DNA of 64,000 nt, taken from positions 186,001-250,000 of the forward strand of contig NZ_JAHQZR010000006.1 of assembly GCF_019049105.1 (NCBI RefSeq), in the 5' to 3' direction. Shown here piece by piece: positions 38,173-46,141 of this stretch. Both the position numbers and the translations under genes were made by a program. Positions within the stretch are counted from its first letter, which is position 1. Each line of letters opens with the position of its first letter. The notes under the pieces are model-generated. The model saw only the letters and a program-made list of their open reading frames with translations, ran no database searches and was not told where the DNA came from. The stretch is from Leucobacter chinensis (GTDB taxonomy: Bacteria > Actinomycetota > Actinomycetes > Actinomycetales > Microbacteriaceae).

Positions 38173-39828
38173 GTGAGAAATGCAAACCCCACTTCTGCAA
38201 GCGGCCGCGGAGGGCGCACACGCCCCGCGGCCGCTCTGGCAACCCTCGTGGTCGGCGCGCTGCTTGCATTTACTGGCTGCGCGAACGAGCCACCGAGTGG
38301 GACCGAGGCCGATGAACGGCCCGTGCGGGTCATTACGACGACCGGTATTCTCGCCGACCTCGTGAGCAACGTCGGGGGCGACCGCGTCGACGTGAGTCAG
38401 CTGGTTCCCGACGGCGCCGATCCGCACAGTTACGAACCCACGCTCGGGAGCGTGCGAGATGTCGTGTATGCCGACGCCGCCTTCACGAACTACCTCATGC
38501 TCGAAGAACAGAGCGTGGTGCGAACCGTTGATGCGAACCTGCGTGACGGGGTGCCGAATATCTCGCTCGCCGAAAGCGCTGTGAGGTATGCCGCTGAGGT
38601 GATTCCGCTCGTTGAAGACATCTCGCTCGACACCGTCTGGCTGGGCACGCGGGTGGTGGGGTCAGGGGCCGAACTCGGCGCCGACCGCAGCTCGCGGGTG
38701 CATTTGAGTGCTCTCGCGCTTGACGGTCCCGGCCAGATGTACGCGTACCTCACGGGAACGTTTGGCGAGACCACGCGCTTTTTCACGTGCGATGGCGAGG
38801 GGAAACCCTGCGAGAAGAATCGTGACGGCGAGGGCATGACGCTGCCGCCCGACGCGCACACCCACCTCAGCTGGGCCTTCACCGAGCCGGGAATTTACCG
38901 GCTGCAGCTCGAAGCCTCGCTCACCAGGGAAGATGGCGGCGAGCGCAAACCACTCACCCGGGGCGAGGTCACCTTCGCGGTTGGCGTTGACCCCTACAGC
39001 CTCAACGGCACGCGAACGATCATCTCGCGTGGACACAGCGATATCACGGTTGATCTTGCGCGCGGTGAGCTCGGGCTCGCGGTCGACGACGCGGGAAGCG
39101 AGGGAGAGCCCAGCCAGACCGAGTACTCGCTCGACGAGGTCGTCGTTGACGTGCCAACCACGGCGCTGCACGAGGTTCCGGGCGACCCGGCCTACCGCTT
39201 TCTCGGCAGAGCAGGGCAGACCATTTATCAGCTGCCACAGGCCGTGCTCGGTAAGCACGTGCACGGCGAGATTGATCCGCACCTCTGGCACAACGTGAAG
39301 AACGCGATTGCCTACGTCGAAGTGATCAGAGACACGCTCAGCGACGTCGACCCGGCTGGGGCTGAGACCTACCGCGCACAGGCGGCACGATACCGTGAAC
39401 GGCTTGAGGTGCTCGACGACGAAGTGCGTGAGACGATCGAATCGATTCCCGCCTCCCAGCGAACGCTCGTGACCACCCACGACGCGTTCGGGTATCTCGG
39501 CGCGGCTTACGGCGTGCGCATCGCAGGTTTCGTCACCCCGAACCCCGCGACCGAGCCGAGCCTCAGCGATCGAAAACGCCTCGGCCAAACCATGCGCGAC
39601 ATGCACATCAGAGCCGTGTTTCTCGAGCCGAACCTCGCTGCGCGATCGGCGACACTCACCGAGGTCGCGAAAGAGCACGGCGTGAGCGTGTGCCCGATCT
39701 ACGGCGACGCCTTCGACGAGCGGGTCGACACCTACATTGACATGATGCGGTTCAACGCCGCTTCGCTGAAGCGCTGCCTCGGTGGCGCGGGCAGTGAACC
39801 CCAAACCGACGAGACAGGAGCTCCATGA
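38173..39828 (+). CDS. Anchored-repeat ABC transporter, metal-binding lipoprotein (TroA fold)
   Basis: A 551-residue lipoprotein (lipobox LAFTGC, Cys36). The TroA/ZnuA lobes flank a long insertion: lobe 1 covers about 50-150, with ligand H85 in GADPHSYEP; the lobes resume at HGEIDPHLWHN (364-373), with VTTHDAFGYLGAAYG (about H436) and the final EPN...YGD region. Residues 151-360 are surface-repeat sequence including HTHLSWAF and GHSDITVDL, as in the TIGR03772 family. The start is GTG 38173 from the -10 geometry; GTG 38164 or ATG 38167 are alternatives. It captures Zn (or Mn) for the ABC pair downstream. Confidence 0.88.
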   Translation: MRNANPTSASGRGGRTRPAAALATLVVGALLAFTGCANEPPSGTEADERPVRVITTTGILADLVSNVGGDRVDVSQLVPDGADPHSYEPTLGSVRDVVYADAAFTNYLMLEEQSVVRTVDANLRDGVPNISLAESAVRYAAEVIPLVEDISLDTVWLGTRVVGSGAELGADRSSRVHLSALALDGPGQMYAYLTGTFGETTRFFTCDGEGKPCEKNRDGEGMTLPPDAHTHLSWAFTEPGIYRLQLEASLTREDGGERKPLTRGEVTFAVGVDPYSLNGTRTIISRGHSDITVDLARGELGLAVDDAGSEGEPSQTEYSLDEVVVDVPTTALHEVPGDPAYRFLGRAGQTIYQLPQAVLGKHVHGEIDPHLWHNVKNAIAYVEVIRDTLSDVDPAGAETYRAQAARYRERLEVLDDEVRETIESIPASQRTLVTTHDAFGYLGAAYGVRIAGFVTPNPATEPSLSDRKRLGQTMRDMHIRAVFLEPNLAARSATLTEVAKEHGVSVCPIYGDAFDERVDTYIDMMRFNAASLKRCLGGAGSEPQTDETGAP

Positions 39829-40787
39829 ATAACGCACGCCACGAACCATTGAGGGGCGGCATGAAACCCCTGAGGCGGATCGCGGCCGTGGGCACCGCAC
39901 TCACGACCGCCGTCGTGCTGCTGTTCGCGGGAAGCGCCGGTGCTCTCGCGACCGATGGTAGCGATGAACCAGGCATCGAGCCAGGGCAGGAGTTCGCGAG
40001 TGAGCGCGTCATCGTGAACGAAGGCCACCTCGATTTCGGGCCGACGCTTGGAACTGGCGAGTGGCAACTCAACATTCATGATGACTCAGGCCCGGTCTCG
40101 GTGTGGCGTGACCTCAGCGACGTGGTGATCGAGGTGAGCGAGGCAGCGAGGCAGGTAATTCCTGACGACGCCACGTTCTCATTCCTCGGCGAGAAGGCGG
40201 GCAGTGAGGTATACGTGATTCCGCAAACCCAGCGCGAGGGTGTCGTGTGGCTTGGGTGGAACACGCAGGAGCCGAGCGTCACCGAAGAAGTCGCCCGAGG
40301 GGTGAATCTGAAACTCCTCGATGTCGCGGGGCCCGGCGACATGACCGTCTTTCAAGTGAGCGGTAACTTCAGCACCCCCGAGGTGCTCTGGACGTCGCGC
40401 GAGGCCTCGCCGCAGCAGGCCTGGCTCGAGCTCGGTGCTCACACGCACGCAAACTGGGTGTTTAGCGAGGCGGGTGAGTACCTCGTTCGATTCGAAGCAG
40501 AGGCAGAGCGAACGAGCGGTGAAGCACTGAGGGCAGAGGGGGTGCTGCGCTTTGCGGTGGGTGACGGGGCCGACTCTGAGGCACTCTTTGCCGCGACGGC
40601 AGACGCGACGCCTGGTGCGGACCCGGCTGAATCTCAGCCCGCAGCCACCTCGCGAGCCGGGTATGCCTGGGCGCTCATCGGCGGCAGCGTCGTCGTTATC
40701 GCGCTCATCGTTCTGGTGACGTGGCGTCAGGCGAAGAGTATTCGGGCTGGGCGACACGGCGACGAGGCTGCTGGGGTCGGTCGATGA
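39825..40787 (+). CDS. Membrane-anchored single-repeat surface protein
   Basis: A 320-residue protein with a signal peptide (about 15-43), one complete surface-anchored repeat (about 64-255, beginning EGHLDFGPTL and containing HTHANWVFSEAGEY) and a C-terminal helix (about 285-305) with a basic tail. It has no sortase signal, so it is membrane-tethered. It overlaps both neighbours by ATGA, between the binding protein and the ATPase. The position fits the ABC-transporter-associated repeat protein (TIGR03773 type). It may hand metal from wall proteins to the lipoprotein (inference). Confidence 0.82.
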   Translation: MNNARHEPLRGGMKPLRRIAAVGTALTTAVVLLFAGSAGALATDGSDEPGIEPGQEFASERVIVNEGHLDFGPTLGTGEWQLNIHDDSGPVSVWRDLSDVVIEVSEAARQVIPDDATFSFLGEKAGSEVYVIPQTQREGVVWLGWNTQEPSVTEEVARGVNLKLLDVAGPGDMTVFQVSGNFSTPEVLWTSREASPQQAWLELGAHTHANWVFSEAGEYLVRFEAEAERTSGEALRAEGVLRFAVGDGADSEALFAATADATPGADPAESQPAATSRAGYAWALIGGSVVVIALIVLVTWRQAKSIRAGRHGDEAAGVGR

Positions 40788-41572
40788 CGGGGGAGGCTCG
40801 GGCGGCGCTTGAGGTGACCGCGCTCAACGTTTCGCTCAGCGGCCGGGCGATCTTGCGAGATGTCTCGCTCTGCCTGCACCCCGGAGAATTCGTCGCTTTG
40901 CTCGGCGCCAACGGGGCGGGAAAGACAACGCTCATGCGCACGATCTTGGGCCTGGTGCCCGCGACGAGAGGCCGGGTGCAGGTTATGGGTAGCCCCGTGC
41001 AACGCGCACGAAAGGCGATCGGCTACGTTCCGCAGCGACACGAGTTCGCGTGGGATTTTCCCATGAGCGTCGAGCAGGTGGTGCTCACGGGGCTCACGGC
41101 GCACATTGGCTGGCTGCGAAGGCCCGGTGCCCGTCACCGTCGATTGGCCGGCGAGGCGCTCGCAAGGGTCGGGCTGCAAGCCCTCGCAAACCGTCCCATC
41201 GCTCAGCTCTCGGGCGGTCAGCGTCAGCGCGTACTCGTTGCGAGAGCGCTCGTGACCGACCCCGCACTGTTGTTGCTCGACGAACCGTTCACAGGCCTCG
41301 ATATGCCGAGCCAGGAGGTACTCACCGGGGTGTTTACGGCGCTCGCCGCCGAGGGCTGTGCGCTGCTCATGACCACCCACGACCTCATCGCGGCGGTGCA
41401 CGAGTGCTCGCGCCTGTGCCTCATCGACGGAACGGTTCTCGCCGACGGGGTTCCAGAAACGCTCGGAGACCCTGCGCTGTGGCAGCAAGCCTTTGGGCTG
41501 GGTGATCATAACCCGCTGCTCCAGGCGCTCGTGGGCGCCGTTCACCACCGAAAGGAGGCCATGGCATGCTGA
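40784..41572 (+). CDS. Anchored-repeat ABC transporter, ATP-binding subunit
   Basis: A 262-residue ABC ATPase of the manganese/zinc (ZnuC-like) type: Walker A GANGAGKTT, Q-loop YVPQRHEFAW, signature LSGGQRQRV, Walker B LLLLDEPFTGLD and switch TTHD. The ATG overlaps the previous stop (ATGA) and the end overlaps the permease start by 7 nt. It powers import of the metal delivered by the TroA-type lipoprotein. Confidence 0.93.
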   Translation: MTGEARAALEVTALNVSLSGRAILRDVSLCLHPGEFVALLGANGAGKTTLMRTILGLVPATRGRVQVMGSPVQRARKAIGYVPQRHEFAWDFPMSVEQVVLTGLTAHIGWLRRPGARHRRLAGEALARVGLQALANRPIAQLSGGQRQRVLVARALVTDPALLLLDEPFTGLDMPSQEVLTGVFTALAAEGCALLMTTHDLIAAVHECSRLCLIDGTVLADGVPETLGDPALWQQAFGLGDHNPLLQALVGAVHHRKEAMAC

Positions 41573-42525
41573 GCCCCGTCGATTTCATTCACGACCTACT
41601 CAACCCCGACCTCGCGTTCTTGCCGAAGGCCCTCGCGGTCTCGCTCATGTCGAGCATCGTCGCGGGAGTCGTTGGCACCTTCGTCGTGCTGCGGGGCATG
41701 GCGTTCATCGGCGATGCTGTCGCCCACGCCGTCTTTCCCGGTCTCGCAATCGCTTTTGTCTTGCAGGGCAACCTCGTGCTCGGAGGAGCGATCGCGGGGG
41801 TCACGACCGCGGTGGTCGTCGCGGTGTTCGCCCAGCGCCAGAAGTTGCACGAAGACAGTGTCATTGGCGTCTTCTTCGTCGCCGCCTTCGCGCTCGGTAT
41901 TGTGATCATGAGTAAAGCTCCCGGTTACGCCGGCTCCCTGCAACAGTTTCTCTTCGGCGCGATCACGGGCATTCCCGACGAAGACGTGCTCGTTATCGCG
42001 GTGAGCGGGGCTTTGCTGCTCCTCATCATTGTTGCCTTTCACAAGGAGTTCGTCACGGTCACGCTCGACCGCGAAACTGCTCGGGCCGCAGGCCTTCCCG
42101 TAACGGCGCTCGACATCATGCTTTACGTCGCGGTCGCGATCACGGTGGTGATCTCGGTGCAGGTGATCGGGAACGTGCTCGTGCTTGCCCTGCTCATCAC
42201 CCCGGCCGCGACTGCCCGGTTGCTCACCGAGAGGCATGGGGTCATGATGCTGCTTGCACCCTGCATCGGCGCGTTCTCGGCCATTGTAGGGTTGTACCTC
42301 TCATGGAGCTTTGATCTCGCGGCGGGAGGCGCGATCGTGCTCACCGCGACCGCGCTTTTTGTGGCAGCGTGGATCATTTCGCCAGCCCGGTCGAGAGCGC
42401 AGCGCCGGGCCGAATCGCGCAGTGAGCCGGCCGGCGATACGGGGCAGCGAGCCGTCACCACGATTCCCGGTGCCGAGGGGCTTCCCGGTGCCGAGGGGCT
42501 TGGCGCGGGCGAGGCGAGGGCATGA
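41566..42525 (+). CDS. Anchored-repeat ABC transporter, permease subunit
   Basis: A 319-residue ABC-3 family permease (ZnuB-like) with about eight helices. The conserved stretch FVVLRGMAFIGDAVAHAVFPG is typical of Zn/Mn permeases, and NVLVLALLITPAATARLL lies in the later helices. A hydrophilic C-terminal extension of about 50 residues ends in a tandem duplication (PGAEGL twice) encoded by an 18-bp direct repeat. It overlaps the next gene by ATGA. Confidence 0.92.
   Translation: MLSPVDFIHDLLNPDLAFLPKALAVSLMSSIVAGVVGTFVVLRGMAFIGDAVAHAVFPGLAIAFVLQGNLVLGGAIAGVTTAVVVAVFAQRQKLHEDSVIGVFFVAAFALGIVIMSKAPGYAGSLQQFLFGAITGIPDEDVLVIAVSGALLLLIIVAFHKEFVTVTLDRETARAAGLPVTALDIMLYVAVAITVVISVQVIGNVLVLALLITPAATARLLTERHGVMMLLAPCIGAFSAIVGLYLSWSFDLAAGGAIVLTATALFVAAWIISPARSRAQRRAESRSEPAGDTGQRAVTTIPGAEGLPGAEGLGAGEARA
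42464..42499 (+). repeat. 18-bp tandem repeat in the permease 3' end
   Basis: Two exact 18-bp copies (42464-42481 and 42482-42499) encode the repeated PGAEGL of the permease C-terminal tail. In-frame, so copy number could vary by slippage without breaking the gene. Confidence 0.8.
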
Positions 42526-43514
42526 CGGTAACCGCGGCCCGCGCGCGCCGTACGATCGGCATCTCGGTGCTCGGGATTGGTGCGGCCCTCGGTGCCGCGG
42601 TGCTGCTCAGGCCGTCCCTGAGCCTGCCCACTCGGCTGCAAGACGCGGTGACCCTCGCGACCGGCGTCTTTCTCGAGTCTCTTGCCTTCGTGTTTCTCGG
42701 TATTCTGCTCGGGGCCATTGTGCAGGTCTGGGTGCCGATGAGCCTCTGGCACCGGGTACTGCCTCGCAGGCCGGTGCTGAGGCGTGCGGTGCTCTCGCTG
42801 CTCGGGGTGCTCATGCCGGTGTGCGAGTGCGGCAACGTTCCCCTTGCACGAGGGCTCATGCAGCGTGGCTTTACGACCGCTGAGTCGCTCACCTTTTTGC
42901 TCGCGGCGCCGGTGCTCAACCCCGTGACCATCGTCACGACCTACCAGGCTTTCGGGTGGCAAGACGGTATTCTGCTCGCCCGGCTGGGTGGCGCATTCGT
43001 GATCGCTCAGTGCATCGGCTGGGTTGTTGCACACGTGCGCGATGAACGACAGTTGCTCACCACGAGCTTTCAATCACAGTGTGAGCATCAACCGCACGAG
43101 GCTCGGCAATCGAGCGTTGCCCGCGCGGTTGGCATCGCGGTGACCGAGGCGCGGGTTCTCCTGCCGGCGCTGGTCATCGGCTCGGTGCTCGCGGGTGCGA
43201 TTCAAGCCGGTGTTCCACGAGCCGTGCTGCTCGGCATTGGCTCGCACCCAGTGCTCTCGGTCGTTGCGCTCATGCTGCTCGCCTTCATCGTTTCGCTGTG
43301 TTCGAGCATTGACGCGTTCTTTATTCTCACGTTCTCATCGACCTTCTTGCCGGGCGGCATTGTCGCCTTTCTCGTGTTTGGGGCGATGCTCGACCTCAAA
43401 ATGCTGATGCTACTCAGCACGACCTTTCGGCCAAGGCTCTTGGTCTTTATGGTGCTCACGGTGGGCCTCGCGTGCCTCTCACTAGGATGGGGAATCAACA
43501 GTGTCTTCGTATGA
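42522..43514 (+). CDS. ArsP/DUF318-type permease (UPF0718)
   Basis: A 330-residue membrane protein with about eight to ten helices and the family hallmark PVCECGNVPLARGL, then FLLAAPVLNPVTI and, in the second half, SLCSSIDAFFI. Relatives include organoarsenical exporters and uncharacterised permeases such as B. subtilis YcgR. Here it is coupled by overlaps to the zinc ABC operon and followed by its usual partner, a TIGR03943/YcgQ-type protein, so a metal-related role is likelier than arsenic export. The CEC motif is a plausible metal site. Confidence 0.85.
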   Translation: MTVTAARARRTIGISVLGIGAALGAAVLLRPSLSLPTRLQDAVTLATGVFLESLAFVFLGILLGAIVQVWVPMSLWHRVLPRRPVLRRAVLSLLGVLMPVCECGNVPLARGLMQRGFTTAESLTFLLAAPVLNPVTIVTTYQAFGWQDGILLARLGGAFVIAQCIGWVVAHVRDERQLLTTSFQSQCEHQPHEARQSSVARAVGIAVTEARVLLPALVIGSVLAGAIQAGVPRAVLLGIGSHPVLSVVALMLLAFIVSLCSSIDAFFILTFSSTFLPGGIVAFLVFGAMLDLKMLMLLSTTFRPRLLVFMVLTVGLACLSLGWGINSVFV

Positions 43515-44199
43515 GAGTTCGCACGCACATCAGCCAGCGCCGTGGCTCGTGTCGCGTGGTATCGCGGTGGCTCACTGCCTGCTCGGCTCGATCGCCACGA
43601 TTGCGCTGGGCATCAGCGGGAAGCTCGGCTGGTACGTTCACCCGCGGTACTTCGCCTTCACGATGGCGATGTCGGCCCTCGTGCTCATTCTCGCGCTCAT
43701 CGCTCTGATCTGCGCCGCTCGGTCACGCCATGGTATTTCTGCTCCCGATACGCATGAGCCACCGGTCTCGCGCCTTGTGGCGGCGATCTCGTTCACTACC
43801 CTTGCCGTGGTGTTCGTGGCGCTCTTTCTCGTGCCCCCGGCAACACTCTCGAGTGCTGCGACCGAGGGCCACGATGTAGCGCTTGACGCCGGTGCGCAAA
43901 GCGCCAGGAGTGAGGGCTCTCAAGACACCCTGCTCGGCTACGTCGTCGCCGACACTGACGACCCCGAGAACATCTTCTTCGTGACCCGGCTACGCATTTC
44001 GTGCTGCGCTGTTGACGCAACTCCCGTGGGCAGCCCCGTATATTTTCCGGGCTGGCAGCGGGAGTTTGAAGCCGAGCAGTGGGTCGAGGTGCAGGGCTTG
44101 TTTGGAGCAAACCCGAGCGCCACGAACCGCCTCGAACAGGTCATCATTCCCGAGAGCGTCAGCGCGGTCGAAGAACCGAAAGATCCGTATGTTTACTAA
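43501..44199 (+). CDS. TIGR03943/DUF1980-family protein (YcgQ-like)
   Basis: A 232-residue protein with three hydrophobic segments in the first 115 residues and a C-terminal domain containing RLRISCCAVDATPVG and WVEVQGLF, the signature region of the family that pairs with DUF318 permeases. The GTG at 43501 overlaps the permease end by 14 bp, and the 3' end overlaps the next gene by 11 bp. The CC pair could bind metal. Annotated in relatives only as a putative permease subunit. Confidence 0.83.
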   Translation: MSSYESSHAHQPAPWLVSRGIAVAHCLLGSIATIALGISGKLGWYVHPRYFAFTMAMSALVLILALIALICAARSRHGISAPDTHEPPVSRLVAAISFTTLAVVFVALFLVPPATLSSAATEGHDVALDAGAQSARSEGSQDTLLGYVVADTDDPENIFFVTRLRISCCAVDATPVGSPVYFPGWQREFEAEQWVEVQGLFGANPSATNRLEQVIIPESVSAVEEPKDPYVY

Positions 44200-45457
44200 C
44201 CTTCGTGCCATTGCACTCCTCAGTGTACTGACGCTTCTCGCCGGTGCTCTCGCCTTCGTGACGGCAACGCAGGCGCCCGGCGTGATGAGCGTCTCGGTGA
44301 ACACGCGCAGCGCCACCGAACGGCCCGGGCAGTTGCTCGTGCTTACGCTCAACCGAGTGCCTCAACCGCTCACCGAGGCCGACGTCACCGTGACACCCGC
44401 TGTCGCCTTCACCGCGCGCAGCGAGGCAAACCGTGTCGAGGTGCAGTTTGCTGAGGCGCTCGATTACCACACCGAGTACACCGTCGAGGTTGGGGTCACG
44501 GGGCTCGACAACGGGTCTCGAGCAACACTCACCGAGCAATTCACGACCCCGAAGGCGAGCCTCGTGACGCTCGTTCACGCTGAAGAGTCACCCGACCGTT
44601 TGCTCAGGCACACGCTCGACCCTCTGAAAGGAGCGGTGGGCATCGGTGCTGAGCACAGCGAGGTGGTGTTCGAACACCCGCACATCGACGACTACGCGGT
44701 GCTCGGCGACCGCATCGTCGCGGTGACGCTCGTCGACGGTGGCGGGGCACAGCCGGTGCTTATCGACCCGGCGACGGGAACGGGCGAACCGCTCAGCAGC
44801 GAGCCGTGGCCCTCGCTCACGGCGCTTCAGGCTGACGCGCAAACCATGACGATCGGGTACCTCGTTGGAGCCGTTTCCGACACTGAATCGCACGGTCGCG
44901 AGCTCCCCAAGGCGTTACTCTTGCAAAACCTCGCTGCCGGAACTTCGATGCCGCGTCAGGTGACTGCGGGTCAGCGTGCGTCTGGAGAGCCCATAGGTAT
45001 CGCGCGGTGGGCGATGCTTCCGAAGTTTTCAGCGGTCGCGGTTGAGCGCGACGATGGGGCGGTATACGTCGTGCCGCTTGAACACACCTTTGAGGCGAAA
45101 GCCGAGCCACTCTTGGTGTCTCGTGACGCCTCGGTGCTTGGCGTCTCGCCAGGGGGCACCGAACTCATGATCGAGCACGACGGGCATACCGTGAGTATCG
45201 ACCTCGAAGCAATGCTTGACGGCGGCGACGAGGGAGCGACGAGTGCGAGCTTGCCCGAGCGTGAGCTGAGGCAACGCTTTGAAGCGCAACACCCCGAGGT
45301 GCGCGTGGGCGAGATATGCATGTCATCGAACGATCGACTCGCCGCGATCGAGCTCGGTGCTGCTCGGGGTGGGCAGGCAACAACGGTCGTCGTTGACGCT
45401 CGCGACGCCCAGCAACGCGCATCGGTGCTGGGCGCTAAACCGGGGTGGTGTCGTTAG
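44189..45457 (+). CDS. Exported Ig-like protein of unknown function
   Basis: A 422-residue protein with an N-terminal hydrophobic signal/anchor (about 6-28), a bacterial Ig-like domain (about 35-120: EADVTVTPAV, then YHTEYTVEVGVTGLDNGSRA) and a long beta-rich region with propeller-like repeats (about 130-420) containing two late cysteines. The ATG at 44189 lies inside the previous gene's 3' end. It is the last gene of the Zur-box operon and probably an extracellular accessory. No family was recognised beyond the Ig-like part. Confidence 0.68.
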   Translation: MFTNLRAIALLSVLTLLAGALAFVTATQAPGVMSVSVNTRSATERPGQLLVLTLNRVPQPLTEADVTVTPAVAFTARSEANRVEVQFAEALDYHTEYTVEVGVTGLDNGSRATLTEQFTTPKASLVTLVHAEESPDRLLRHTLDPLKGAVGIGAEHSEVVFEHPHIDDYAVLGDRIVAVTLVDGGGAQPVLIDPATGTGEPLSSEPWPSLTALQADAQTMTIGYLVGAVSDTESHGRELPKALLLQNLAAGTSMPRQVTAGQRASGEPIGIARWAMLPKFSAVAVERDDGAVYVVPLEHTFEAKAEPLLVSRDASVLGVSPGGTELMIEHDGHTVSIDLEAMLDGGDEGATSASLPERELRQRFEAQHPEVRVGEICMSSNDRLAAIELGAARGGQATTVVVDARDAQQRASVLGAKPGWCR

Positions 45458-45470
45458 GGCCTGGGTACCT

Positions 45471-46094
45471 TCATCGCAGTGAGTCGTCGACTCGCTCGGC
45501 ACAGATCACGTGAAAGCCCTTCTCGCGCGCATACCGTTCGACCGAGAGGAACGGGAAGGTCTCGGCGATCCACCGCTGCAACGATTCTGCGCCGAGGTGC
45601 TTGCCCACGACGAGATACGCGAAGCCCCCAGTCACGAGACGGGGGAGCCACTCACCGAGAATCTCGTGCAGCGCGTCTTTACCCACGCGAATGGGCGGGT
45701 TTGAGCGGATCTCTGCGAAGCGCAGTCCCTCGGGAACCGCTTCAGGCGCACACACGTGAACGTTGTCGAGACCGAGCGTCGCCGCATTGCGCTGCGTGAG
45801 ATCGCGGGCCCGCTCGTTGACATCGATGGCCCACACTGGCTCGTCTGCGAGGTCGAGCGCGGCAGAGAGTGCAATGGGACCCCACCCACAGCCGATGTCG
45901 AGCACGGGGCCTGACTCGGCGGGAGGGGTGTGCTTGAGAAGCACTTCGGTGCCACGGTCGAGGTGATCGGGGCTGAACACCCCTCCCGCGGTGTCGAGTT
46001 GTACCTCGCGACCGGCGAGTGAGACCGTGATGCGCTGCGACTTTTCAGGGCTCGCGGGGCTGGCCGAAAAGTAGTGGTCAGAAGAAAGATTCAT
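45471..46094 (-). CDS. RsmC-like small-domain methyltransferase
   Basis: A 207-residue SAM-dependent methyltransferase of the MTS (RsmC/RlmG) type. The SAM motif I reads VLDIGCGWGPIAL and the catalytic base-flipping motif SNPPIRVGK. Members methylate guanine in 16S or 23S rRNA; this short form lacks the N-terminal pseudo-methyltransferase domain of E. coli RsmC. It is divergent from hflX, 47 bp away, and convergent with the metal operon with only 13 bp between. Confidence 0.88.
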   Translation of the reverse strand: MNLSSDHYFSASPASPEKSQRITVSLAGREVQLDTAGGVFSPDHLDRGTEVLLKHTPPAESGPVLDIGCGWGPIALSAALDLADEPVWAIDVNERARDLTQRNAATLGLDNVHVCAPEAVPEGLRFAEIRSNPPIRVGKDALHEILGEWLPRLVTGGFAYLVVGKHLGAESLQRWIAETFPFLSVERYAREKGFHVICAERVDDSLR

Positions 46095-46141
46095 GATGAA
46101 ACCAGTATCTCACCATCTCGTTCGCGTAGACTCTGCCTCAG

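Noticed and set aside
42522-43514. Arsenic resistance (arsP) locus
   Set aside because: No arsR, arsB/Acr3, arsC or arsM nearby; the permease is embedded by overlaps in the Zur-box metal operon.
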